Source of the DNA: DASZRZ01 sp963732925
GTDB taxonomy: Bacteria > Acidobacteriota > Terriglobia > Terriglobales > Acidobacteriaceae
Assembly (NCBI GenBank): GCA_963732925.1
Contig: CAVTBJ010000009.1
Coordinates: 62,001-126,000, forward strand
DNA: 64,000 nt
Direction: 5' to 3'
A program made the position numbers and the translations under genes. The number at the start of each line of letters is the position of its first letter. Positions within the stretch are counted from its first letter, which is position 1. Under the pieces are notes generated by a model that saw only the letters and a list, made by a program, of their open reading frames with translations, was not told the origin of the DNA and did no database searches. Of this stretch, positions 37,327 to 45,291 are shown piece after piece.

Positions 37327-37379
37327 CCATTGAGTCATTGCTCCCTGGGTTCCCATCTCGTGGGAAAATGACTCAATGG
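37327..37379. terminator. Long hairpin between pal and cpoB
   Basis: Thirteen-base perfect arms CCATTGAGTCATT (37327-37339) and AATGACTCAATGG (37367-37379), with a second inner stem TTCCCA/TGGGAA (37350-37355 and 37361-37366) and a one-sided bulge. There is no T-run, so it may be a partial terminator, an RNA-processing site or a repeat. Confidence 0.6.
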
Positions 37380-37441
37380 CCAGGTGGTTACCTGACCGAG
37401 AAAACTGTTTCCTGCTGCCATTTCGGCCGTCTAAGTAACTA

Positions 37442-37462
37442 GGGCCTTCAGGTTGAAGGCCC
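37442..37462. repeat. Palindrome GGGCCTTCA-GGT-TGAAGGCCC
   Basis: Nine-base perfect stem with a three-base loop, 43 bases before cpoB. Its GGCCTTCA core is shared with the hairpin at 1780-1799, so both may belong to one family of intergenic palindromes. Confidence 0.6.
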
Positions 37463-37505
37463 CGCGGCCGCTCACATCCGGCCCGGCATCCAATAAGGTC
37501 GTGCT

Positions 37506-38390
37506 ATGAAAACGCAACGAATTTCGCTTTTTTCCGGGGCCGCGATCGTGCTGGCCCTGCTGGTGGCGGGGTCGGCTTCGCCAGTCTACGGGGTGGACAA
37601 GGAAGTGATCCAGCTCCAGACCATGGTGCAGAGCCTGCAGCAGCAGATGGCGCGTATGCAGCAGTCCTTTGACGAACGCATGGGAGTGATGCAGCACCTG
37701 GTTGAGCAGAGCACGGACAACATTAACAAGGTCACGGCCGCGATCGACAAGGTCAACGGCACTGTGCAGCAGCAGCAGGAGGCGGCCGGCGGGCGTACCG
37801 AACAGCTCTCCACGCAGATTCAGACCCTGCACGACTCGGTGGACGAACTCAAGGCTCGCCTGGACAAGATGAGTTCGCAGCTCGATGCCATCAAATCGGC
37901 GCAGACGGACTTGCCCTCGGCGCAAGCTGCCGCCACAGGTGAGAATGGACAGCCGGGTGCAGCGGGTGCAGCGGGTGCTCCACCGGCTCCGGCGGCGCCA
38001 CCGCCCGACATCCTCTATAACAATGCCCTGCGCGACTACACCTCAGGCAAATATGATTTGGCCCAGCAGGAGTTCAGCGACTACCTGAAGTACTATCCCA
38101 ACACCGAACTGGCGGGAAACTCACAGTTCTATCTCGCCGACATTCTCTATAAGCAGGGGGACTACAAGGGAGCAATCGCGGCCTACAACGTAGTGCTGGA
38201 ACGCTATCCTGACGGCAATAAGAGTCCTGCCGCGCAGCTCAAGAAGGCGTATGCATTTCTGGAACTCGGACAGCGCACAGAAGGCGTGCGCGAGCTGAAC
38301 AGCCTGGTCACCCGCTATCCCCGTTCCCTGGAGGCCCAGCAGGCCAAGGAACGGCTGAAACGGCTGGGACCGGCGTCTCCACGCGGTTGA
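37506..38390 (+). CDS. cpoB: Tol-Pal coordination protein CpoB (YbgF)
   Basis: Periplasmic protein that ties the Tol machine to peptidoglycan synthesis. 294 residues: signal peptide (SGAAIVLALLVAGSASPVYG), a long coiled coil rich in Gln and Met (MVQSLQQQMARMQQSFDERM, about residues 35-140), an Ala/Gly/Pro linker, then TPR repeats (DILYNNALRDYTSGKYDLAQ, FYLADILYKQGDYKGAIAAY, about 165-290). Last gene of the tol block; a rho-independent terminator follows. Confidence 0.92.
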   Translation: MKTQRISLFSGAAIVLALLVAGSASPVYGVDKEVIQLQTMVQSLQQQMARMQQSFDERMGVMQHLVEQSTDNINKVTAAIDKVNGTVQQQQEAAGGRTEQLSTQIQTLHDSVDELKARLDKMSSQLDAIKSAQTDLPSAQAAATGENGQPGAAGAAGAPPAPAAPPPDILYNNALRDYTSGKYDLAQQEFSDYLKYYPNTELAGNSQFYLADILYKQGDYKGAIAAYNVVLERYPDGNKSPAAQLKKAYAFLELGQRTEGVRELNSLVTRYPRSLEAQQAKERLKRLGPASPRG

Positions 38391-38415
38391 ACCATAGCCC
38401 CAGACAGGGCAATCG

Positions 38416-38446
38416 AAAAGCGCGGCCTCAGGGCTGCGCTTTTTTA
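38416..38446 (+). terminator. Rho-independent terminator after cpoB
   Basis: AAAAGCGCGGCC (38416-38427) pairs with GGCTGCGCTTTT (38432-38443), twelve pairs with one G-T, loop TCAG, and the T-run continues to 38445. It closes the tol operon. Confidence 0.88.
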
Positions 38447-38525
38447 TTGTTCATTCGCGAGAATGGTTCGAACCGCACACAAAGAGCATTCAGATTTCCG
38501 GGAAGAGCGCTCTCCAGCGTTCGCG

Positions 38526-38861
38526 TCAGCCTCCGGACTTGCCATTCACACCAGTGCCCTTGAGGTCGCGCAAGGAATTGCGGATCTCCTGCGCCATTTC
38601 CACCAGCCGCATTCCGTCCTGCACCATGAGCTTGCAGGAGATGGCGGTGCGCTGTGGCGTGCCTTCTCCCAAGTCAAAGCTCACCCGGCAATCCTGGCAC
38701 TCCTCATTCCAGCAGAAGCGGCCGTAGGCAATGCCTTCGGGGGCCAGATACTGCAGGCAGCGCAGCAGCATATTATTGTCGGGGACGGAGAATTCCTGCC
38801 CCAGGATTCTGATGTGGACCAGCCGCTGATGTGGCCGGAACAAGGGTCCGGGCGCGCTCAT
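38526..38861 (-). CDS. 2Fe-2S ferredoxin-like protein
   Basis: 111-residue protein with cysteines at 50, 55, 58 and 76 (C-x4-C-x2-C-x17-C: GRFCWNEECQDCRV and AISCKLMVQDGM), the arrangement of plant-type 2Fe-2S ferredoxin domains. Strands before it (RLVHIRILGQEFSVPDNNML) match the beta-grasp start. The spacing to the last cysteine is shorter than in typical ferredoxins. No reductase or oxygenase gene is adjacent, so its electron partner is unknown. Start ATG 38861; the frame extends upstream without similarity. Confidence 0.72.
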   Translation of the reverse strand: MSAPGPLFRPHQRLVHIRILGQEFSVPDNNMLLRCLQYLAPEGIAYGRFCWNEECQDCRVSFDLGEGTPQRTAISCKLMVQDGMRLVEMAQEIRNSLRDLKGTGVNGKSGG

Positions 38862-39320
38862 GTCAGGATTGTAACCGGCACTCCCACAATCGAAGCCGCA
38901 CGGGAGGACTACGCCTGCTACCCGCCTGCTGGGCCGCGCACGTGCGCCAAAGGTCCATAGAACCGCCGGAGCAAGGCGGGCAGCAAACAATGACGGCGCT
39001 TGAGGGATGAAGCAGCGCATCCCGCTGATTCCACACTGGTGACCACGCCAGTGGCGAGTATGCTGCGGGACAGCAGCTACTCTGTTAACCGGATCGCAAG
39101 AAGTCCTCTATCAACTTTTCATCCGCGCTTTGCGTCTAACCAATACATTGCAATCTTACGACTTGGAACCAACCGAGCAGCGTAGGTTGAGACCACCTTT
39201 GTGAGCTCACTTGGTTTCGGGGTCGACGGGGCGATGTTGCCCCCCAATAGGCGCACTGGCTATTGCGCCCCTTTCAGAAAGGAGTTGCAAATTGCAGCCC
39301 CAAGTCAAGGAGTATGAAGA
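38862..39320. other. Gene-free stretch with leader hairpins before the secreted protein
   Basis: About 460 bases with no convincing gene. A perfect ten-base palindrome GTGAGCTCAC lies at 39201-39210. Close to the downstream gene are GGGGC/GCCCC (39228-39232, 39239-39243), and two mutually exclusive pairings: CAATAG/CTATTG (39245-39250, 39260-39265) or GGCGC/GCGCC (39250-39254, 39265-39269). These may form a 5' leader structure. Confidence 0.4.
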
Positions 39321-39923
39321 ATGAACAAGATTCGTACAGCTTCCATTTCTGCAGGCATGGCGGCACTGCTGGTTGCCGTGCTTGTGTCCGCACTTTCGCC
39401 GTTCGCCATGGCGGACGTGGCGAACAAGCAAACCAAGGTAACCTTTAGCGGTCCGGTAGAGATCCCGGGAAAGGTGCTTCCTGCCGGAACCTACACGTTC
39501 AGGATTTTGGATAACGTCAGGGCACGCAATGTTGTGGAGATCTTGAACAAGGGCGGGCAGCACCTTGAAGCCATGCTGCTGACGATACCGTCGTACCTAC
39601 AGCACCCGGCCAGCGGTACGATCATTCGCTTCCAGGAAAGACCGAGCAATACGCCACAGGCGGTCAAGGCCTGGTGGTATCCCGGGGACAATTATGGAAG
39701 GCAGTTTGTCTACCCGCGAGAAGAGGCACTGCAGCTCGCGAAAGCCAACCGTGAGCCCGTGCTCTCCATGAGGAGTAACAAGAGCAAGAACGCGACTCCA
39801 GAGAGTTTACAGAATGAGAAGGTAACTGCCGTAGGTCCCAACGGCAACGAGGTGGCAACCGAGCAGGCGCTGGGAAAGAAGAAATCCCAGAAAAGCTCAC
39901 AAATGAACGCCTCCAATCAGTAG
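39321..39923 (+). CDS. Secreted protein of unknown function
   Basis: 200 residues with a clear signal peptide (AALLVAVLVSALSPFAMA, cleavage before DVANKQ). The mature part starts with a compact beta-rich domain (VTFSGPVEIPGKVLPAGTYT, FRILDNVRARNVVEIL, TIIRFQERPSNTPQAVKAWW) and ends in a Lys/Ser/Asn-rich tail (KKKSQKSSQMNASNQ). AAGGAG stands eight bases before the ATG. The PGKVLPAGTYTF phrase is common in small exported acidobacterial proteins of unknown role (general recollection). It probably is periplasmic or outer-surface. Confidence 0.78.
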   Translation: MNKIRTASISAGMAALLVAVLVSALSPFAMADVANKQTKVTFSGPVEIPGKVLPAGTYTFRILDNVRARNVVEILNKGGQHLEAMLLTIPSYLQHPASGTIIRFQERPSNTPQAVKAWWYPGDNYGRQFVYPREEALQLAKANREPVLSMRSNKSKNATPESLQNEKVTAVGPNGNEVATEQALGKKKSQKSSQMNASNQ

Positions 39924-40032
39924 ATTGCGGGGAAACCGGAGCGCGTTGAAAAACAGGGCCGAAGCTGGCGCGGGTGAGTTCGGAACGATTCTCGAAAGCC
40001 CCTGCGCCGGTCCGGCCCGGCAAAAGCTTTGA

Positions 40033-41844
40033 CTAAGTGATGCTCGCTTCTTCGTAGGTTCCGAACACCTCTTTGAGCGCCTGGCAGACTTCGCCCACCG
40101 TGGCATAGGCGCGTACCGCGTCGATGATGTAAGGCATGGTGTTGGCGGAAGAAATCTTGCCGCTGCATTCCTGCTGCGGCTGTCGCGCGGCCACCCGCTT
40201 CAACTCATCCAATCGGCGCCGGACATCGTCATTGGAACGACTTTCCCGGAGGCGTCGCAGCTTGCGGGCCTGCTGTTGCGCCACACTGTCGTCGATATAG
40301 AGAACCTGCGGCGATTTCTCTTCGATGGTGAAATCGTTCACTCCAACAACGACCTTTTCCTTGCGTTCCACCGCGCGCTGATACTGATAGCTGGCTTCGG
40401 CAATTTCCCTCTGGGGATAGCCGCGCTCGATAGCCTGCACCATGCCTCCGAAGGCGTCCAGCTTATCGAAATACTCCAAAGCTCCCTTTTCCAGGTCGAG
40501 CGTGAGCCGCTCCAGAAAATACGAACCGCCCAGCGGATCCACGGTCTCAGTAACGCCCGTCTCGAAGGCGATGATCTGCTGGGTGCGCAGCGCAATGCGA
40601 GCGGCGTCCTCGGTGGGCAGGGCCCAGGCTTCATCGTACGCATCGGTGTGCAGAGACTGGGTTCCGCCCAGCACGGCGGCCATGGCCTGAAGGGCCGCCC
40701 GGGCAATGTTGTTTTTGGGTTGCTGCGCCGTCAGGGACACACCGGCGGTCTGAGTGTGAAAGCGCATCAGCCAGGTCCGTGGATTGCGCGCGCCAAAGCG
40801 GCCCTTCATCACCCCATACCAAAGCTTGCGGGCGGCGCGATACTTGGCAATTTCCTCGAAGAAGTCGCTGTGCGCGTTAAAGAAGAAGCTGAGACGCGGA
40901 CCGAATTCATCGACATCCAGGCCGCGGCGGCGCGCCCACTCCACGTACTCGATGCCGTCGTAGAGGGTGAACGCCAGTTCCTGCAACGCCGTGGATCCGG
41001 CTTCACGAATGTGGTAGCCGCTGATGGAAATTGTGTTCCAGCGGGGCACAAACCTCGATCCAAACTCAAAGGTATCGACCACCAGACGCATGGAGGGCGA
41101 GGGCGGATAGATGAATTCCTTCTGCGCGATGTATTCCTTCAGAATGTCGTTCTGTATGGTGCCGGAGATGCGCTTCCAATCGGCGCCGTGCTTTTCCGCC
41201 GCCACCAGATACATGGCCCACAACACGGAGGCGGGCGAGTTGATGGTCATGGACGTGGTGACGTTCTCGACGTCGATACCCCCAAAAAGGGCTTCCATAT
41301 CTTCCAGGGAATCGATGGCCACGCCACACTTCCCCACCTCGCCTTCGCTGAAGGGGTGATCGGAGTCGTAGCCCATGAGCGTAGGCAGGTCGAAGGCGAC
41401 GGAAAGTCCTCCTCCGCCATGCTGCAGCAGGTATTTGTATCTCTGGTTGGTTTGTTCCGGGGAAGCGAACCCGGAGAACTGGCGCATGGTGAACATGCGT
41501 CCGCGATAGCCACGGGGATGAATCCCCCGGGTGAACGGAGGCTGGCCAGGATGGCTCAGGTTGCGACCGTAATTCCACTCAGGGGGCAGGTCGGCAGGAG
41601 TGTAGAGCCGTCTTATTGGATAGCCGGAGATGGTGGTGAAGCGCGCGCTGCCGTCGGCTTCGAGATTTCCGCCGGCAGGGGCGCCGATGGGCTTTTCCGG
41701 TGCTTTCTCCAGCCCGGGCCGCAGTGTCTTCTCTTCCCACTCCGCCTCGAATGGGGAGGGCCGGCGCGGTTGTTCCGCCTCGTTGCCGTTAATACCCGGC
41801 ACTAGATTCGGCTTTTCCGGCTTCAGGGGTACGCGCGGCGGCAT
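40033..41844 (-). CDS. Acyl-CoA mutase large subunit (methylmalonyl/isobutyryl-CoA mutase type), no B12 domain
   Basis: Coenzyme B12-dependent carbon-skeleton mutase TIM-barrel subunit, 603 residues. Family text: MRQFSGFASPEQTNQRYKYL, GLSVAFDLPTLMGYDSDHP, TTSMTINSPASVLWAMYLV, GTIQNDILKEYIAQKEFIYP, TISISGYHIREAGSTALQEL and FHTQTAGVSLTAQQPKNNIA. The protein ends after the barrel, so the cobalamin-binding domain must be a separate subunit, not found in the window. The position that is Tyr in methylmalonyl-CoA mutase (QYAGFST) is Phe here (QFSGFAS), as in isobutyryl-CoA mutases, but the substrate is not settled. Start ATG 41844 (GAGGAG ten bases upstream). The first 50 residues are a Pro/Glu-rich leader. 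Confidence 0.88.
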   Translation of the reverse strand: MPPRVPLKPEKPNLVPGINGNEAEQPRRPSPFEAEWEEKTLRPGLEKAPEKPIGAPAGGNLEADGSARFTTISGYPIRRLYTPADLPPEWNYGRNLSHPGQPPFTRGIHPRGYRGRMFTMRQFSGFASPEQTNQRYKYLLQHGGGGLSVAFDLPTLMGYDSDHPFSEGEVGKCGVAIDSLEDMEALFGGIDVENVTTSMTINSPASVLWAMYLVAAEKHGADWKRISGTIQNDILKEYIAQKEFIYPPSPSMRLVVDTFEFGSRFVPRWNTISISGYHIREAGSTALQELAFTLYDGIEYVEWARRRGLDVDEFGPRLSFFFNAHSDFFEEIAKYRAARKLWYGVMKGRFGARNPRTWLMRFHTQTAGVSLTAQQPKNNIARAALQAMAAVLGGTQSLHTDAYDEAWALPTEDAARIALRTQQIIAFETGVTETVDPLGGSYFLERLTLDLEKGALEYFDKLDAFGGMVQAIERGYPQREIAEASYQYQRAVERKEKVVVGVNDFTIEEKSPQVLYIDDSVAQQQARKLRRLRESRSNDDVRRRLDELKRVAARQPQQECSGKISSANTMPYIIDAVRAYATVGEVCQALKEVFGTYEEASIT

Positions 41845-41958
41845 TGGGGGGTCGCTCCTCGGTCCTCGCCAACAGCATAGAGGATGCATGGTCGGGCAAC
41901 AAGGAAGCTACTTTGCATCTACACCCGATAGAAGGAGCCTCGCCGGGAAAACCCGACA

Positions 41959-41978
41959 GGAGCCGGCGGGAATCGAAC
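41959..41978 (-). other. tRNA/tmRNA 3'-end-like fragment
   Basis: Read on the minus strand this is GTTCGATTCCCGCCGGCTCC, which looks like the T-loop plus acceptor end of a tRNA or tmRNA gene. The matching 5' strand of the T-stem and the acceptor stem are not present nearby, so it is not a gene. It may be an attachment-site remnant or chance. Confidence 0.3.
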
Positions 41979-42141
41979 TAAATGTCCTGAAAGCAAACGG
42001 TGTAGCAAATTGGGAACAAGACGTTAGGGCAAAAAGCGCAAGTTTTTGCACACCACGAAAATGAAGCCCTTTGCTTTCAGTCACTTTTGAAGGTCATTCT
42101 GGTACTTGACCTGCATTGAATCGTACCCCCAGGGAGAGCAC

Positions 42142-42480
42142 GTGCAAACATTCTGGAATCGCGAGTGGCAACAACTACGAAAACGCGGCATGGTCTTGCT
42201 GCTGCTTATATCGTGCCTGGCACTGGTGCTGGTGATGGCCGATCAAGCGCGCACGGTTGAGCAGCAGCGACTGTTGATCCAGGTATTGCAAGGGGACAGC
42301 CAGCAGTTGTTTGCCGGCCGGGTGCGGGACCTGTTAAAGGGGCATAGCCCGCAGAAGGATCAGGCTGCACCTTCGCCACAGACCACACCGGCGCCGCCAA
42401 AGAGTGCGGCTCCGCCGGCAACTCGGCCACATTCCTTCCGCCCTGTGGTGGAGCCGACGCGCATGTTACATTCCATCTGA
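42142..42480 (+). CDS. Small membrane-anchored protein, unknown
   Basis: 112 residues from GTG 42142, with GGGAG six bases upstream. A charged N-terminus (QTFWNREWQQLRKRG) precedes one membrane helix (MVLLLLISCLALVLVMA). A short helical part (TVEQQRLLIQVLQGDSQQLF) and a Pro/Ala-rich tail follow, probably periplasmic. No family recognised. It is divergent from the mutase gene and convergent with the acyltransferase gene. Confidence 0.6.
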   Translation: MQTFWNREWQQLRKRGMVLLLLISCLALVLVMADQARTVEQQRLLIQVLQGDSQQLFAGRVRDLLKGHSPQKDQAAPSPQTTPAPPKSAAPPATRPHSFRPVVEPTRMLHSI

Positions 42481-42497
42481 GGCGAGGAAGCGCAGTC

Positions 42498-43259
42498 TCA
42501 GAGCTTTCTTCGAAGCGCAGGCAGTGTTGATATCTGTTCTCTTTGCGCCAAGGCCAGGACTTCCTCGCGCATTTGCGCTGCCGCCTGCTTACGGTCTGAA
42601 AATTTCCCCGGCATTCCGAAACGCAGCTGGGGACGAATTCCGTGCTTCCCAAGCATCTTGAGCAGGTGCGGCGTTAGCGTCATGTCACCCCAGTAGGCGA
42701 TATCGGTCTTCGGGTCTCCATCCTGCAGCGTGTAGGACAGATGCACGGGAACCACGGGCAACTGCAAGCGGACGGCAGGATCGAGGAGCGAGGAATGAAA
42801 TGGCAGGACGGTGCTGCCGTCGCTGCTCGCCGCTTCCGGAAAGAGCACCACCGGCGTGCCCGAGCGCGCAGCCTCCGACATCTGCGCCGCCACCGAGTGC
42901 ACGTCACTCCGGCGGCGGCGGTCGACAAAGATCGTTCCCGAGAGGCGGGCCATGCGGCCGAAGACAGGCCAGTTCGCAACCTCCTGCTTCGCGACGAACA
43001 CGCAGGGCACGATTGCCGCAAGAACCAGAACATCGAGGTAGCTGACATGATTAGAAACCAGCAGACCATTCTGCGGCGGCAGCCCCTGATAGGTGTAGTC
43101 GATACCCAGGCGGCGAAGACAAATCCCGCACCAGCGATGCAGCCAGCGGGCACGCTCGGGCAGCGGCATCTCCGCCCGGGCGGAGATGCGGGCGTGCTCG
43201 GCGACGGCCTGCAGAATCGTGGTGGCCAGACAGACACCGCGCGACGGGGCCCGTAACAT
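42498..43259 (-). CDS. 1-acyl-sn-glycerol-3-phosphate acyltransferase (PlsC-like)
   Basis: Membrane-associated acyltransferase of 253 residues in the LPLAT family. The catalytic motif HX4D is NHVSYLD and the second motif is LFPEAASSDGSTVLPFHSSL (Pro-Glu-Ala replacing the usual PEGT/PEG). VAKQEVANWPVFGRMARLSG and FVDRRRRSD (motif II) are also clear. It acylates lysophosphatidate or a related lysolipid. Start ATG 43259. The altered FPEAASS motif is typical of a subset including ornithine-lipid or Acidobacteria-type acyltransferases; the exact acceptor is not resolved. Confidence 0.87.
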   Translation of the reverse strand: MLRAPSRGVCLATTILQAVAEHARISARAEMPLPERARWLHRWCGICLRRLGIDYTYQGLPPQNGLLVSNHVSYLDVLVLAAIVPCVFVAKQEVANWPVFGRMARLSGTIFVDRRRRSDVHSVAAQMSEAARSGTPVVLFPEAASSDGSTVLPFHSSLLDPAVRLQLPVVPVHLSYTLQDGDPKTDIAYWGDMTLTPHLLKMLGKHGIRPQLRFGMPGKFSDRKQAAAQMREEVLALAQREQISTLPALRRKL

Positions 43260-43428
43260 GGGCTTTTCAACCTCCTGGCTACAAAAGCATACTTTGTGCT
43301 GATTGCTGGAGTGAATCGCCTTCCGGGAAATCAGTTTATCCGACGAGGCAGGCGCGGGCGCGCAACGCAGCCAGCATGTTCCGCAGGGACAGGGATTTTG
43401 TCGATGCGGCCAGCAATGGAGGATATTG

Positions 43429-44165
43429 ATGAAAACCAACTACCTCGTGGCGCTCCTCATCCCGGCACTGGCAGCCTCGGTCGGGGCTCAGAGCTCTGCC
43501 ATCGACGTGCAACATTCATCGGTCACGGTGCGCGTCTATAAAGCAGGGCTGCTTTCCGCTTTTGCTCACGATCATTGGATTCGCGCCCCCATTTCCTCCG
43601 GCACGATCACGCTTTCCCCGCTCCGAGCGTGGAGTTCAGAGTAGCGACGGCCAGGATGGTTGTGCTGGATCCTGAACTCGATGGCGAAAAACGGGCCGAA
43701 GTGCAAAGCACCATGCTGGGGCCGAAGGTTCTCGAAGCGGAACGCTATCCCGAGATTCGCTTCCGCTCCACGCGGGCCGAAACCCATGGCGCAGGCAAGT
43801 GGGTGGTTGCGGGCGAATTGAGCATTCGCGATCGAACCCGTCCCGTGCGGGTGACGGCCGAAGAAGGCAGCGATCAACACTATCGCGGGACGGTCACGAT
43901 CCGCCAGAAGGACTTTGGAATTCAGCCGATCAGCCTGGCGGGGGGCACGATCAAGGTAAAAGACGAGATTCGAATTGAATTCGATTTGGTTCCGCAAGGT
44001 GGGCCCGCGAAGGCCGCTGCGGGCGGGAAAGCTCCGGCAGCAGGTCAGGCAGAACGAAGGGAGCCACTCTCCACGTTCGAGGACGGTTCCCGGCCAGGGA
44101 CCATGACGGAAGACTTCTTGCCCGTCTGCTCCTCATATGCGGCCATTACTTCAAGCAATGCTTGA
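43429..44165 (+). CDS. YceI-family protein (frameshift near 43620)
   Basis: Exported lipid-binding lipocalin-like protein. GGAGG lies six bases before ATG 43429; a signal peptide follows (YLVALLIPALAASVGAQ), then IDVQHSSVTVRVYKAGLLSAFAHDH, a typical YceI start (quoted as VRVYKAGLLSAFAHDH). The frame breaks near 43620. The remainder is RMVVLDPELDGEKRAEVQST, YPEIRFRSTRAETHGAG and GTVTIRQKDFGIQPISLAGG. The C-terminal tail beyond about 44000 is Ala/Gly/Lys-rich and runs 121 bases into a convergent gene, so the true stop could be earlier if another indel is present. Confidence 0.83.
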
Positions 44166-44284
44166 ATGGATTGCTGGGTCTCCTGACGGTACATTTGCAG
44201 CAGTTTCCGATCGTGGAAGTAACGCAGAATGGAACCCGCACTGGCTCCGAGAAGAAAAATGGCCAGACCCGACAGTACGTTCAT
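44045..44284 (-). CDS. Small membrane protein, unknown
   Basis: 79 residues from ATG 44284; a strong GGAGGGG stands seven bases upstream, which makes this more than a chance frame. It has one N-terminal membrane segment (VLSGLAIFLLGASAGSIL), then a charged helix (RYFHDRKLLQMYRQETQQSI, LLEVMAAYEEQTGKKSS) and a short tail. Its 3' end overlaps the end of the YceI gene on the other strand. No family recognised. Confidence 0.6.
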   Translation of the reverse strand: MNVLSGLAIFLLGASAGSILRYFHDRKLLQMYRQETQQSIQALLEVMAAYEEQTGKKSSVMVPGREPSSNVESGSLRSA

Positions 44285-44412
44285 GGCGCAACCCCTCCGT
44301 CTTCCGGGGAACCACAACCATAACCCTTCGCCGAACCAGGGTCAAGGTTGCGGAGGTAACTGCAGTCCCGGATGGCGAAGCATAAGTCGTTCAGGGGAAA
44401 GGCGAGATCCGG

Positions 44413-45291
44413 TCAGGAGCGTTTTCGTTGCAGGTGAAGAAGCAGTTCCTGGCGATTCAGAATAGACTTCTTTTCCAGTAGTTCGACCAAGGCCTCAATC
44501 TGGGGATCGAGTTTCACCTTCTCTGCGGCGTCAGGCTCGCGATGGTCCCCCTCCTGAGTTCCTGGGTCCGGATTGGCCTGCCCAGTGCGCGGGGAAGGCG
44601 CTCCCAAGCTGACGAGAAACTTTTGCAGTAGCTGGAGGGCCTCCACATCGATTTTAGTGAAGGCAACGCCGTTTCCCATGGCAGGATGCGCGGTCCGCAC
44701 GACGGCAGTGACTGGGATTTTGACCGTGCCGGTCTCTAGGGCCAACTTGACGACGGTACCGATCGGAAACGGAGACATGGTTTCCAGATAGCCACCCGTC
44801 AGACTGAGATCGATCATCCGTGCTGAAATGGTGAAAGAATCCCCCTCCCTTTGAATGTTTACCAGGATGTTGCAGCTGTAGCGCGGCGCCCGCCGCCGTT
44901 CCTGCGACGGCCAACCCTCTTCGGCGAAGTTGTTCTCCATAGTCCCGCGCTCCTGCGCCGTACTCTCGTTCTCCGCCAGCAGGTGAGACCAGGGGACATG
45001 GCTCTCGTCCAAGCAGCGGATTCCAATCTGCCCTCGTTCCTCGGGCGTTTTTCCCAGCCACACCACGCGGCATCGAACCTTCCCGGTTCCGAACTGGACA
45101 TCGAGGAGGGAGTTCAGCGAGATTGACCGCTGGAAAGGGGCAAGGCGGGCCCCAATGCGGCTAATATCAATCGTAGTTACCGCCTGGCAGAAATGCCCCT
45201 CCGTGGCGTCCTCACCCTCGATCTGCATTTGGAGCTGAACCGCTATGCGCCGCTCAGCCCGCGATGGAGAGACCGATTGAAGTTGGGACAT
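44413..45291 (-). CDS. Tandem PilZ-domain protein
   Basis: Cytoplasmic protein of 292 residues with two PilZ domains, which in known members bind cyclic di-GMP. Domain 1 (about residues 8-105) has RAERRIAV and then DISRIGARLA. Domain 2 (about 130-230) has ERRRAPRYSC and DLSLTGGYLE. The second keeps the RxxxR and D/NxSxxG pattern best (RRRAPR; DLSLTGG); the first has SRIG. The C-terminus is a charged helical tail (EALVELLEKKSILNRQELLL). It fits with the HD-GYP protein at 11301 as part of a c-di-GMP network. No effector gene adjacent. Confidence 0.87.
   Translation of the reverse strand: MSQLQSVSPSRAERRIAVQLQMQIEGEDATEGHFCQAVTTIDISRIGARLAPFQRSISLNSLLDVQFGTGKVRCRVVWLGKTPEERGQIGIRCLDESHVPWSHLLAENESTAQERGTMENNFAEEGWPSQERRRAPRYSCNILVNIQREGDSFTISARMIDLSLTGGYLETMSPFPIGTVVKLALETGTVKIPVTAVVRTAHPAMGNGVAFTKIDVEALQLLQKFLVSLGAPSPRTGQANPDPGTQEGDHREPDAAEKVKLDPQIEALVELLEKKSILNRQELLLHLQRKRS

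Noticed and set aside
40276..41805. 509-codon plus-strand open frame opposite the mutase
   Set aside because: Antisense shadow of a well-recognised gene in G+C-rich DNA; no motif in the translation.
41890..42060. Complete tmRNA or tRNA gene on the minus strand
   Set aside because: Only the 3' T-loop/acceptor-like end is present; the T-stem partner and 5' acceptor strand are missing.
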